Shown: positions 1 to 8,896 of the stretch, piece by piece | Layout: each line of letters opens with the position of its first letter | Position numbering within the stretch: the first letter of the stretch is position 1 | NCBI GenBank assembly: GCA_016720425.1 | Contig: JADKKQ010000006.1 | Span: 191,783-255,782 of the forward strand | Origin: Betaproteobacteria bacterium | Lineage (GTDB): Bacteria; Pseudomonadota; Gammaproteobacteria; Burkholderiales; Casimicrobiaceae | DNA: 64,000 nucleotides | Reading direction: 5' to 3' | Notes under the pieces: generated by a model | What the model was told of the DNA's origin: nothing | Database searches by the model: none | What the model saw: only the letters and a program-made list of their open reading frames with translations | Program-made: the position numbers and the translations under genes

Positions 1-2218
1 GGCGGCCACCGGAGCGCCACTGGTTGTCGAAGTCGGCGGTCATGGCGTATTGCTTGGAAATCGCCGAGCCCAGCCAGTCATACATGGCGCGACGCGACAT
101 GTTGGTGATCACGGTCGAGTCGATGAAGTCGGCCATCGGCAGGATGCGATCCTGATAGGCCTGGTCCTGCAGGCGGAACAGTTCCGGGCTGACGCCGGCA
201 ACGATCTTGACGTTGAGTCCACGCTTGTTGATCTCCGGCAGTGCCTTGATGACGTTGGACGTCGAGATCGTGCCCTGAACGATGATCGTGCCCTGCCTCG
301 GCTTGCCGCCGTCGAAGTCGCGGATCAGGTAAGCGCCCTTGGCCGCAGCCGTGTAGCAGTCGATGCCCAGCGCCTTGCGATCCGGCACGGTGATGGGCGG
401 GCGGGTCAGGTGCAGCGCGATGATCGGCGGATCGGTCTTCATGGCCGCAGCGAGCATGATCGGCACTTCGTTGAAGTCGCTCGGGTACAGGTTGACGACC
501 GTGCCATCCGGGAATAGCTGCGTGACGGCCGGCGAAAACACACCGTAGTGCGTGCGCGCATCTTCCGCCGTCTCGATGCCGGAGTGCCCGGCAACCCACA
601 CCACCTTGCCGTACTTGATTTCGCAGTTCTGGGCCATCTGGCTCAGGATGCGCATCTGACCGTACTTGAGGTAGCTGAACGAAGCGTAGGTCGAGCACAC
701 GCCGCAGAAGCCGTTGAACTCGTTGAACGGGTCGGACGACAGGTTGGTCGTCGCCAGCGCGGCCATGATCCCGGAGTTGGCGAACTCGGTGATTTCCTGC
801 GGGATGATCGCGCCGTCGAGATTCTTGTCGCGTTCATACCAGCCGAAGTTCTTCATGGCGCCGAAGTCCTTGCCGAAATCGGCAACGTTGGTCGACTCGG
901 CGAGGTCGGCGGCACAGGCGAGGAACAGCGGGCGGCCGTACCTTTCCCTGCACACGGAGTTGATGTAGCTGCCCCACTTGCCGAAAGCGGCGCGGTTGGA
1001 CTGCACCGTCCCCGGCGCCACGAACAGCTCGGCCGGATACTTGCTGGGGTCGAACAAGTCGGCATCCTTCATCGGGTTCTTTGACAGGTCGAACAACGGC
1101 TTGGCAGGCCCGGACGGAACCGCATCGGCCAGCGTCAGCAGGGTGCCGGTGATGTAGTCGACGAGCGCCTGATCCTTGGCCAGCACGTTGGTCACGGACT
1201 TCAGGTTCTGCAGAGCCTGCGCCTCCTGATCGGCAACGGAAGCCGGTGCCGGCTGGCCGTAGTTCTGGAATTCAACGCCGTACTTCGCAACGAACTCTCC
1301 CTTGGTCTTCCAGAAGGCTTCGCTGTTCATCTTGTGCGGCGCGCCGTGCGACTTGTTGTCGAACACGCCGTAGCCGCGGCCCTTGCGGGTCTTGAAGTAG
1401 AGCATGCCTGGCGCGTTCGAGGCTTCCTGTGCGGCGAACAGGTCCAGGAGGCCCTTCGACAGGTCGCCCCAGTTGGTGCCGTCGCTGGCCTTGAACACGT
1501 TCCAGCCGTAGGGCCTGAACCATTCTTCCGGGCCGCCGTGAACAACGGCGCTGGTGGGCCGGTCATCAATGCCGAAGTCGTTCCAGTCCACCAGGAAGAA
1601 CAGGTTGTTGAGGCCCAGGCCCCAGGCGGAGTTCTTGGTTTCGTGGCTGGCACCGGGCGTCAGGCCGCCTTCGCCTTCAAGGGCGACGACCTTGACATCG
1701 CTCGCGCCGGCGCGCTTGAGCGCCAGCGCCTGACCGGCCGCAGCCGGCAGCCCGTGGCCGGAAGGGCCGGTGTTCCACTTGAGGAATAGCGACTTGCCTT
1801 CCATTTCAGCGTGACCGGAGAGTCCGCCGTGACGGCGGAAACGGGCGAGATCCTCCTGCCACACGGCCGAGCGCGACTCGAGCTTGTACCGGGCGTCCCT
1901 GGTCTCTTCGTACTTGATGCGGAAGGCTTCATCGAGAACGGCGAAGGTGGCATAGATCAGCGGAATCGAGTGGCCGGCGCTCAGAATGAACCGGTCGCCA
2001 AAAGCCTTCTCGGGGTGGCGGATGTCCCATCGGAAGCCGCCGCAGAGCAGCAGGGCGATGAACGCCTGCACCTTGGAGCGCGAACCGCCCGGGTGGCCGC
2101 TCTGGCTGAAATTGACCATGAGATCGATGTTCTGGTCGACCATGTCCTTGATCTTTTCCCACTTCCCGAAGTGAGGGCAGAGTTCCGCGTACTTCTGTTC
2201 GACTGACTTGTTTGCCAT
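1..2218 (-). CDS. Transketolase-family TPP enzyme, long form (C-terminus off the window)
   Basis: The reading frame is open from the ATG at 2218 to the left edge, giving 739 codons without a stop, so the C-terminus is missing. An AGGAG Shine-Dalgarno lies 8 nt before the start. The N-terminal TPP domain has the substrate motif SGHPGGSRSK (about residues 40-49) and the cofactor motif as GEG (about 182-184) followed by NN at about 204-205. Ordinary transketolases have GDG there. The pyrimidine-binding middle domain follows (ITEFANSG, HSGIETAEDARTHYG). It is longer than the usual 660-residue enzyme and clearly a different paralogue from the gene just upstream. By family it moves two-carbon ketol units between sugar phosphates, but the exact substrate is not known. 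Codon use (many GAA, GTT) and GC are visibly less extreme than in the neighbours. Confidence 0.85.
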   Translation of the reverse strand, partial: MANKSVEQKYAELCPHFGKWEKIKDMVDQNIDLMVNFSQSGHPGGSRSKVQAFIALLLCGGFRWDIRHPEKAFGDRFILSAGHSIPLIYATFAVLDEAFRIKYEETRDARYKLESRSAVWQEDLARFRRHGGLSGHAEMEGKSLFLKWNTGPSGHGLPAAAGQALALKRAGASDVKVVALEGEGGLTPGASHETKNSAWGLGLNNLFFLVDWNDFGIDDRPTSAVVHGGPEEWFRPYGWNVFKASDGTNWGDLSKGLLDLFAAQEASNAPGMLYFKTRKGRGYGVFDNKSHGAPHKMNSEAFWKTKGEFVAKYGVEFQNYGQPAPASVADQEAQALQNLKSVTNVLAKDQALVDYITGTLLTLADAVPSGPAKPLFDLSKNPMKDADLFDPSKYPAELFVAPGTVQSNRAAFGKWGSYINSVCRERYGRPLFLACAADLAESTNVADFGKDFGAMKNFGWYERDKNLDGAIIPQEITEFANSGIMAALATTNLSSDPFNEFNGFCGVCSTYASFSYLKYGQMRILSQMAQNCEIKYGKVVWVAGHSGIETAEDARTHYGVFSPAVTQLFPDGTVVNLYPSDFNEVPIMLAAAMKTDPPIIALHLTRPPITVPDRKALGIDCYTAAAKGAYLIRDFDGGKPRQGTIIVQGTISTSNVIKALPEINKRGLNVKIVAGVSPELFRLQDQAYQDRILPMADFIDSTVITNMSRRAMYDWLGSAISKQYAMTADFDNQWRSGGR

Positions 2219-2442
2219 TGCACTGGCTCCTGGAGCTCTTCGTTGTAATTGCCGCGCCACTGCCCGGCCAGGCGACCCTTGCGGAGCCGGAGATCGAGCC
2301 TTGGCACGGGTTGCGCGCGGGTCTCCTCTGCGCAAGGGATCGCCGTTGCCCGGCTTCTCGCGCATGCTGCGTCGGCCGGGCGCTCGTGGTCGCCGCATCG
2401 TGCAGGATCCGCTGGCAGGTCGGGCGGTTCCTCAGGTCGGAT
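2219..2442. other. Intergenic region between the two transketolase genes
   Basis: This 224-nt gap holds the ribosome binding site of the downstream transketolase (2227-2231, AGGAG on the minus strand). No RNA gene or clear promoter was recognised. Its size allows the long transketolase to have its own promoter. Confidence 0.4.
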
Positions 2443-4443
2443 CTACTCGGGCTTCGGCCCGGCTCCCGTGAGTTGCCGCAACACCGCGGCGACCACCGCT
2501 TCCGGCGTGATGCCGAAGTGGCGGAAGAGCTCGGCTTCCGGCCCGGAGGCGCCAAACGTGCTCATGCCGATGAAGCAGCCGTCCTCGCCGATGAAACGCT
2601 CCCAACCCAGCTTCACGGCGGCCTCGACTGCGACCCGGGCGGTGCCTCGTCCCACGATCATCGCCCGGTAGGTGTCGTCCTGCTGCTCGAAGCGCTCCCA
2701 GCACGGCACGGAGATCACCGCCGTCGGCACTCCCTGCGCCTGCAGCGCGGTGCGGGCGGCGAGCGCGATCGCGACTTCCGAGCCACTGGCGAAGATCGTC
2801 GCGCGGCGCCCACCACCCTCGGGGTCGGCCAGCACATAGGCGCCTCGCGCACAGAGATTCTCGTCGATGTGCTTCGTGCGGATCGCCGGCAGCGCCTGGC
2901 GCGAGTTGACGATCGCGGTCGGCGAGCGCCGGTTGGCGACGGCGAGCTGCCAGCACTCCGCCGCCTCGACGGCGTCGGCCGGCCGCATGACGTCGAGGTT
3001 GGGCATCGCCCGCAGCGACGCGAGATACTCGACCGGCTGGTGCGTCGGCCCGTTCTTGCCGATGCCGATCGAGTCGTGGCTGAACACCCAGATGACCGGC
3101 AGCGACATCATCGCCGACAGCCGGATCGCGTGCCGCATGTAGTCGGAGAAGACGAGAAACGTCGCGCCGTAGGGCACCACGCCGCGGTGCGCCGCCATCC
3201 CGTTCATCATCGCGCCCATCGCGTGCTCGCGGACGCCGTAGTGCAGGTAGCGACCGTCCCGCCGGTCGGCCGTGAACGGCAGCATGTCGCGCTTGTGCTG
3301 GGTCGCGGCCTCGAGATCCGGCGCGCCGCCGACCAGCTCGGGGATCGCGTGCGACAGCACCCGGGTGATCTCGCCGGACGAGCGCACCGTGGGCTGCGAC
3401 GGCGCATTGGCGGCGGCCTCGCGCTTGTAGTCCCGCAGCGTCCGCTCCCAATCCGGCGGCAGCTCGCCGCGCATCAGGCGCTCGAACTTCGCACGCTGCC
3501 CGGGATCGAGCCGGGCAAGGCGGTCTTCCCAGGCCCGGCGTTCCGCCGCGCCGCGGCTGCCCGCCTTGCGCCACTCTTCGACGATGGGCTGCGGAACGAC
3601 GAACGGCGCGTGCGGCCAGCCGAGGTGCTCGCGCGCCGCCGTGCAGTCGTCCTCGAACAGCTTGCCGCCGTGGGCGACGCGCTGGTTCTGGATGCGCGGC
3701 ACGCCGAAGCCGATGGTGGTGTTGCACTTGATCATCGACGGGCGCGGATCCTTCTTCGCCAGCAGGATGGCGGCCGCGAGCGCCTCCTGGTCGTGGCCGT
3801 CGCATTCCTGCACCTGCCAGCCGGCGCAGGCGAAGCGGGTGAGGTAGTCCTCGCTGATCGCCTGGCTGGTGGCGCCGTCGTCGGTCATCCGGTTGGAATC
3901 GTAGAGGAAGATCAGCTTGCCGAGCCGGAGGTGCCCGGCCAGCGAGACGATCTCGTGGCCGATGCCTTCCATCAGGCAGCCGTCGCCGACCAGCGCGTAG
4001 GTGTAGTGATCGACGATGGCGTCGCCGAACTCGGCATTGAGCATCGCCTCGGCGACGGCCATGCCGGCGGCGTTGGCGATGCCCTGGCCCAGCGGCCCGG
4101 TGGTGACCTCGACGCCGTGCGCCGGCTCGTACTCGGGGTGGCCGGGGGTGTGCGACCCCAGCTCGCGGAAGGCGCGGACCTGCTCGATCGGGAACGCCTC
4201 GTAGCCGGCCAGGTGCAGCAGCGCGTAGATCAGCGTCGACCCGTGGCCGTTCGACTGCACGAAGCGGTCGCGGTCGGGCCACTGCGGGCAGCCGGGATCG
4301 AACTTGAGGTGGCGGTTGAACAGCGCGGTGCAGATGTCGGCGGCCCCCAGCGGCGTGCCGGGGTGTCCGTCGCCGGCGCGGGTGATCGCGTCCATGGCGA
4401 GGAAGCGAACCGCGTGCGCCATTTCCCTCGGGGTGACGGTCAT
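2443..4443 (-). CDS. tkt: Transketolase
   Basis: This is a 666-residue protein of normal transketolase length. It carries GDGHPGTPLG (about 24-33), the conserved histidines in GSHTPGHPE (about 96-104), GPLGQG (about 116-121), the TPP motif GDG (about 153-155) with EGIGHE after it, and the middle-domain motif REHAMG. It catalyses reversible ketol transfer in the pentose phosphate or Calvin pathway in the cytoplasm, using TPP and a divalent metal. The start at 4443 is preferred because AAGGA lies 9 nt upstream. An in-frame ATG at 4470 has no such site. It sits 28 nt after the isomerase-like gene, so the two are probably co-transcribed, with the long transketolase following. Confidence 0.93.
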   Translation of the reverse strand: MTVTPREMAHAVRFLAMDAITRAGDGHPGTPLGAADICTALFNRHLKFDPGCPQWPDRDRFVQSNGHGSTLIYALLHLAGYEAFPIEQVRAFRELGSHTPGHPEYEPAHGVEVTTGPLGQGIANAAGMAVAEAMLNAEFGDAIVDHYTYALVGDGCLMEGIGHEIVSLAGHLRLGKLIFLYDSNRMTDDGATSQAISEDYLTRFACAGWQVQECDGHDQEALAAAILLAKKDPRPSMIKCNTTIGFGVPRIQNQRVAHGGKLFEDDCTAAREHLGWPHAPFVVPQPIVEEWRKAGSRGAAERRAWEDRLARLDPGQRAKFERLMRGELPPDWERTLRDYKREAAANAPSQPTVRSSGEITRVLSHAIPELVGGAPDLEAATQHKRDMLPFTADRRDGRYLHYGVREHAMGAMMNGMAAHRGVVPYGATFLVFSDYMRHAIRLSAMMSLPVIWVFSHDSIGIGKNGPTHQPVEYLASLRAMPNLDVMRPADAVEAAECWQLAVANRRSPTAIVNSRQALPAIRTKHIDENLCARGAYVLADPEGGGRRATIFASGSEVAIALAARTALQAQGVPTAVISVPCWERFEQQDDTYRAMIVGRGTARVAVEAAVKLGWERFIGEDGCFIGMSTFGASGPEAELFRHFGITPEAVVAAVLRQLTGAGPKPE

Positions 4444-4471
4444 GGTGGAGTGTCCTTCGGCGCGCGGCATG

Positions 4472-5425
4472 TCAGATCAGCGTGTGCAGATAGTCGAGGG
4501 TGCGGGCCGGGTTCTTGTCGGCCTGCAGCGATGCCATCTTCGCGCGGTCGATGCGCCGGCTGATCGCCTCGAGCCTGCGGGTCAGGCGGGCGGCCGTCGC
4601 GAAGAACTCGATCGGGTCCTGCTCCTTGGGCACGATGTCGAAGGTGAACCAGTCGTCGTAGCCGAGCTCGCGCAGCGTGTAGAGGAACTCGACCAGTTCC
4701 CAGGTGTGCACGGCGCCGGGCAGCAGGTCCCAGTCGGCGCGGCCGTCGTTGTCGTTGAGGTGGACGTAGAAGAGGCGCTTCGCCTTGGCCAGCAGTGCCG
4801 CGGACTGCGCGCCGTTCTCGTTGGCGAACAGGGCGTGGCCGAGGTCGAGCGTCACGCCCAGGTTGTCGCGGTTGACGAGCTGGCAGAAAGCCGCGGTCTC
4901 GCCGGCCGTCCCCAGCAGCGAGCGCATCCGCGGCTCGCTGATCTTGTACTCGATGCAGATCTGGAACGCCGGGTTGTGGTCGGCGATTTCGGCATAGCAC
5001 TCGGCGGCATGGTCGTAGGCGCGCGCGAAGTCGAGCTCGAAGCAGCCGTCGATGCCGTCGTTGAGCGGGCAGTTGGTGATCCGGGGGGCGCCCAGCGCGG
5101 TCGCGATGTCGATGCAGCGCTTGAAGTCGTCGACCGCCTCGCGCCGCTCGCGCGGGTTGCTGGACGACCACGCGCCGCGCAGCCAGCGGTCGCCGCGCAC
5201 CGACGCGAAGTTGATCGCGGCGAGGCCGAGGTTGTGGCGGGCGAGCTCCGCCTTGGCCAGGGGCACGTCGGCGAGGTCGCCGGGGTAGCGCATCTCGACG
5301 CCTTCGCAGCCCTCGGTGCGGCCGGCCATCGCCAGGATCTCGGCGATGTCGCGCGGCGTCTGGTACTGGAGGAAGCGGTTGCGGGTCTGGCCCATGAAGA
5401 GGGTCAGGATTGCGAGACGGGCCAT
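4472..5425 (-). CDS. Sugar phosphate isomerase/epimerase-like TIM-barrel protein
   Basis: This 317-residue protein belongs to the xylose-isomerase-like TIM-barrel (AP endonuclease 2) superfamily. It shows the expected metal/acid positions in order: a glutamate in CIEYK, an aspartate and histidine in LDLGHAL, HLNDNDG, and a late aspartate in FDIVPKEQ. The substrate cannot be read from the sequence. The start at 5425 has a strong AGGAGG site, so a longer in-frame start at 5530 is rejected. It heads a probable operon with two transketolases, which suggests a ketose or pentose phosphate substrate (inference). An AT-rich palindromic region lies just upstream. Confidence 0.8.
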   Translation of the reverse strand: MARLAILTLFMGQTRNRFLQYQTPRDIAEILAMAGRTEGCEGVEMRYPGDLADVPLAKAELARHNLGLAAINFASVRGDRWLRGAWSSSNPRERREAVDDFKRCIDIATALGAPRITNCPLNDGIDGCFELDFARAYDHAAECYAEIADHNPAFQICIEYKISEPRMRSLLGTAGETAAFCQLVNRDNLGVTLDLGHALFANENGAQSAALLAKAKRLFYVHLNDNDGRADWDLLPGAVHTWELVEFLYTLRELGYDDWFTFDIVPKEQDPIEFFATAARLTRRLEAISRRIDRAKMASLQADKNPARTLDYLHTLI

Positions 5426-5483
5426 GGAAACCTCCTGGGGTGGCTCTCGCCGGCGGGTCGGCGGTCGAGGGTGGGTTCGATTT

Positions 5484-5520
5484 AATGTATACGCAAACGT
5501 ATTTATATTCGAATACGTAA
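5484..5520. promoter_or_regulatory. Operator-like overlapping inverted repeats
   Basis: In a GC-rich setting this short AT-rich stretch has two overlapping perfect inverted repeats. ACGTATT (5497-5503) pairs with AATACGT (5512-5518), and ATACG (5489-5493) pairs with CGTAT (5498-5502). It lies 60-95 nt upstream of the isomerase-like gene and about 200 nt from the divergent GTPase. It resembles a binding site for a dimeric sugar-responsive repressor (GntR or LacI type), but no such regulator is encoded nearby in the window. Confidence 0.5.
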
Positions 5521-5718
5521 AAGATTGCAAGGGCTTCGCGGGCGCCGGCCCGCGGTCTTGATCTGGCGCAAGGGAGCGGGGCGCTGCTGCGGCTGCCGGT
5601 CTGCGGCAGGTTGTCGCGGACGCGCCGTCCGCGAAGCCAGCGACCGCCCTGGCACGGGGGGTGATCCTTGATCAGCGGCGTCGACGCGGACGCGGAAATG
5701 CGCTAGCTTGCCCTGGTC

Positions 5719-6744
5719 ATGCCCGCCAACCTCAGCCCCGAATACAAGGTCGCGGAAGCCGCCTACCGGAAGGCGCGCGACCCGAAGGAGCGGCTGCTGC
5801 ATCTGCGCGAAATGCTGCGCGTGATCCCGAAGCACAAGGGCACCGAGCACCTGCAGGCCGACATCAAGGCGCGGGTCAAGGACCTCACCGGTGAACTCGA
5901 GCACGGCCCGAAGGGTGGCAGCCGCAGCGGACCGGCGCTGGTGGTCCGGCCCGAGGGTGCCGCCCAGATCGCGCTCATCGGGCCGCCGAACGCCGGCAAG
6001 TCGCTGCTGCACGCGCGTCTCACCGGCTCGCACGCGCACGACGCGCCGTATCCGTTCACGACGCAGTACCCCGAGCCGGGGATGATGCCCTGCGCGGACA
6101 TCCACCTGCAGCTCGTCGACCTGCCGGCGGTGTCGCCCGACCACCCGGTGCCGTGGCTGGCGAGCGCACTGCAGATGGCCGACGCCGCGCTGCTGGTCCT
6201 CGACCTCGCGGAGCCCTCGTGCGTCGAGCAGCTGGCGGGCGTGCAGTCGGTGCTGCGCGAGCGGCGGGTGTCGCTGACCGCGCACTGGGGCGCGGCCCCG
6301 GCCGGCGGCGACGACAGGACGGGAGCCGACGACGATCCCTTCGCGCTGCGGTTGCCGACGCTGCTGCTCGCCAACAAGGTCGACCAGGTGACCGAGGCGG
6401 CGGCGGAGCTGGAGGCGTTGCGCGAACTGGCCGGCATCGCCCTGCCGATGCTGCCGATCTCGGCCGCGACCGGGCGCGGACTCAACGAGATCGGCCCCTG
6501 GCTCTTCCGGGCGCTCGGCATCGTCCGCGTCTACACCAAGCTGCCCGGCAAGCCCGCCGATCGCGAGCGTCCGTTCACGCTGCGGCAGGGCCAGACGGTG
6601 CGCGACGTCGCGCGGCTGGTGCACAAGGACCTCGAGCGCACGCTGCGCTTCGCGCGGGTGACCGGGCACTCGGGCTTCGAGGGCCAGCACGTCGGTCCCG
6701 AGCACGTGCTGGCCGACGGCGACGTGGTCGAGCTGCACGGCTGA
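5719..6744 (+). CDS. DRG/Obg-like GTPase with C-terminal TGS domain
   Basis: This 341-residue protein has a basic helical N-terminus (about 1-75), then a G domain with P-loop GPPNAGKS (about 92-99), a switch threonine region (YPFTTQYPEPGMM), a DLPA version of the G3 motif and NKVD as G4 (about 220). It ends in a TGS domain (about 265-341, ending DGDVVELHG). This order matches the DRG family, which binds translating ribosomes in eukaryotes and archaea; bacterial members are poorly studied. It is divergent from the isomerase/transketolase operon and precedes the hydrogenase operon, but no functional tie is visible. A TAGCTT box at 5703 is a possible -10. Confidence 0.82.
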   Translation: MPANLSPEYKVAEAAYRKARDPKERLLHLREMLRVIPKHKGTEHLQADIKARVKDLTGELEHGPKGGSRSGPALVVRPEGAAQIALIGPPNAGKSLLHARLTGSHAHDAPYPFTTQYPEPGMMPCADIHLQLVDLPAVSPDHPVPWLASALQMADAALLVLDLAEPSCVEQLAGVQSVLRERRVSLTAHWGAAPAGGDDRTGADDDPFALRLPTLLLANKVDQVTEAAAELEALRELAGIALPMLPISAATGRGLNEIGPWLFRALGIVRVYTKLPGKPADRERPFTLRQGQTVRDVARLVHKDLERTLRFARVTGHSGFEGQHVGPEHVLADGDVVELHG

Positions 6745-6883
6745 GAACCCCCCGGCCGCACCCCTGCGGCGATCCGACGCACCCCGCTTTTCCGCCGCCG
6801 CCGCGTGCCGGGCACACGCGTGGTCGCTTCGACGTCGCGCGGCAGCCACGCAGGACGCCTGGCGCCCGATCGCTCGCGTGCTC

Positions 6884-6897
6884 TTGCCTTAGGTCAA
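6884..6897. promoter_or_regulatory. Possible FNR/CRP-family box upstream of hoxF
   Basis: TTGCC-TTAG-GTCAA fits the dyad layout TTGnn-N4-nnCAA, matching 7 of the 10 half-site bases of TTGAT-N4-ATCAA. It lies about 113 nt before the hoxF start. An oxygen- or NO-sensing regulator of this family would make sense for a hydrogenase operon, but the assignment rests only on pattern. Confidence 0.35.
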
Positions 6898-7009
6898 GGC
6901 CGGCGGCCACGCGAGGCGGATCATGTGCCTACACGGCGATCGCGCCTGCCGCGCCCGTGTCGGCATGGGGCGGGGCGGCGATCGCCGCAGTGCGCGAAGG
7001 AGGCTCTGC

Positions 7010-8896
7010 ATGCCCAACGACACCCTGCCCGAACCCGGCGTCGACGATGCGCTGAACCGGAATCGGCGCGACCCCGCGCGCCTGGTGCAGATCCTGCGCG
7101 AAGTCCAGACCCAATACGGCTACATCTCGCCGGCCGCGCTGACGCACATCGCCGGCGCGGTCGGCCTGCCGCGGGCGCGGGTCGAAGGCGTCGCCGGGTT
7201 CTACAGCTTCCTGCACACCCGGCCCGCCGGCCGCTACCGCGTGCTCTTCTCGGACAACATCACCGACCGGATGCAGGGCAGCGGCCGGCTGTTCGACTAT
7301 TTCTGCAGCAAGCTCTGGCTGGAGCGGGGCAAGACGTCCGAGGACGGGCTGATTCGCGCCGATCTCACCTCCTGCACGGGGCTGTGCGACCAGGGGCCGG
7401 CGCTGCTGGTGAACGGTTTCGCGATCCCGCGGCTCACCGAGGAGCGACTGGACGCGATCATCGACCTGATCCGGGCCCGGATTCCGGTGCCCGCGTGGCC
7501 GCACGAGCACTTCGAGATCACCGAGAACGTCCGGCGCAAGGACATCCTGCTCGATCACGCGCTGCAGCCCGGCGACGCGATCCGCGCGGCGATCGCCCGC
7601 GGGCCGCGCGCGGGCCTGGAAACCGCCTCCAACGAGCGGTCCTGGCGCGAGGCGGTGCTGTCCGCGCCGCAGGGCCCGGTCGCGACGCTGGAGGAGATCA
7701 AGCGGTCGAACCTGCGCGGTCGCGGCGGCGCCGGCTTCACCACGGGCCTCAAGTGGGAGGCCTGCCGCAGCGCGCTGGGGCAGATGCGCTACGTCGTCTG
7801 CAACGCCGACGAGGGCGAGCCGGGGACGTTCAAGGACCGGGTGCTGCTCACCCGCTACGCCGATCTCGTGATCGAGGGCATGACGGTCTGCGCCTACGTC
7901 ATCGGCGCCGCCCGGGGGTTCATCTACCTGCGCGGCGAGTACCGGCACCTCCTCGACCCGCTCGAGGAAGTGCTCGAGGCGCGGCGGAACGCCTACCTGC
8001 TCGGCCACGGCATCATGGGCCAGCCGGGCCTCGACTTCGACATCGAGATCCACGTCGGCGCCGGGGCGTACATCTGCGGCGAGGAGTCGGCGCTGATCGA
8101 GTCGCTGGAAGGGCGCCGCGGCGTGCCGCGGAACCGCCCGCCCTACCCGGTGACGCACGGCTACCTGCAGCAGCCCACGATCGTCAACAACGTCGAGACC
8201 TTCTGCGCGGCCGCGCTGATCGCCATCCACGGCGGCGAGTGGTACCGGGGCTTCGGCACCGCGAAGTCGGCGGGAACCAAGCTCCTCTCGGTGTCGGGCG
8301 ACTGCGCGCGCCCGGGCGTCTACGAGTATCCGTTCGGCGTGACCATCCGCGACGTGCTCGAGGACTGCGGCGCCGTCGACACGCAGGCGGTGCAGGTCTC
8401 CGGACCCTCGGGGGTCTGCCTCGACGAGACCGAGTTCGGGCGCAGGATCGCCTTCGAGGACGTGCCGACGGCCGGATCGTTCATGGTCTTCAACCGGCAG
8501 CGCGACATGTTCGAGGTCGCGCGCAACTTCAGCCACTTCTTCGCGCACGAGAGCTGCGGCTTCTGCACGCCCTGCCGCGTCGGCACGACGCTGCTCCGGA
8601 ACTGCATGGACAAGCTCCATGCCGGCCACGGCTCGCAGCACGACCTCACCGAGATCGTCGACATCGCCCGGGTGCTGCAGGCGACCAGCCACTGCGGGCT
8701 CGGCCACACCGCCTGCAACCCGCTGTTCGACACGCTGAAGAAGTTCCGGCCGAGCTACGAGCGCCGCCTGTCGTCGCTGGCGTTCAGCCCGGCGTTCGAC
8801 CTCGACGGGGCGCTTGCGGCTGCGCGGCAGATGACCGGCCGCGACGACGCCGGCGCCCACCTGCAGCCCGAAGCGGCGGAAGGAGCGGGACGATGA
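7010..8896 (+). CDS. hoxF: NAD-reducing [NiFe] hydrogenase diaphorase subunit HoxF
   Basis: This 628-residue fusion of a NuoE-like N-terminus (about 1-170) and a NuoF-like body is the form found in soluble NAD-reducing hydrogenases. The NuoE part keeps only the second cysteine pair (CTGLC), and the first pair is absent (FSDNITDRM in its place). The NuoF part has the glycine-rich nucleotide loop GRGGAGFTTGLKW, the FMN motif ADEGEPGTFKDR and the 4Fe-4S motif CGFCTPC with a later cysteine in HTACN. It passes electrons between hydrogenase and NAD+ through FMN. The start at 7010 has AAGGAGG 6 nt or so upstream. It overlaps hoxU by four bases (ATGA). Confidence 0.95.
   Translation: MPNDTLPEPGVDDALNRNRRDPARLVQILREVQTQYGYISPAALTHIAGAVGLPRARVEGVAGFYSFLHTRPAGRYRVLFSDNITDRMQGSGRLFDYFCSKLWLERGKTSEDGLIRADLTSCTGLCDQGPALLVNGFAIPRLTEERLDAIIDLIRARIPVPAWPHEHFEITENVRRKDILLDHALQPGDAIRAAIARGPRAGLETASNERSWREAVLSAPQGPVATLEEIKRSNLRGRGGAGFTTGLKWEACRSALGQMRYVVCNADEGEPGTFKDRVLLTRYADLVIEGMTVCAYVIGAARGFIYLRGEYRHLLDPLEEVLEARRNAYLLGHGIMGQPGLDFDIEIHVGAGAYICGEESALIESLEGRRGVPRNRPPYPVTHGYLQQPTIVNNVETFCAAALIAIHGGEWYRGFGTAKSAGTKLLSVSGDCARPGVYEYPFGVTIRDVLEDCGAVDTQAVQVSGPSGVCLDETEFGRRIAFEDVPTAGSFMVFNRQRDMFEVARNFSHFFAHESCGFCTPCRVGTTLLRNCMDKLHAGHGSQHDLTEIVDIARVLQATSHCGLGHTACNPLFDTLKKFRPSYERRLSSLAFSPAFDLDGALAAARQMTGRDDAGAHLQPEAAEGAGR

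Noticed and set aside
2302..2314. TTGGCAC...TTGC resembling a sigma-54 promoter
   Set aside because: Only 3 nt separate the two elements instead of the required 5, so the -24/-12 geometry is wrong.
4470..4470. Longer start for the second transketolase
   Set aside because: No ribosome site there, while the ATG at 4443 has AAGGA at 9 nt.
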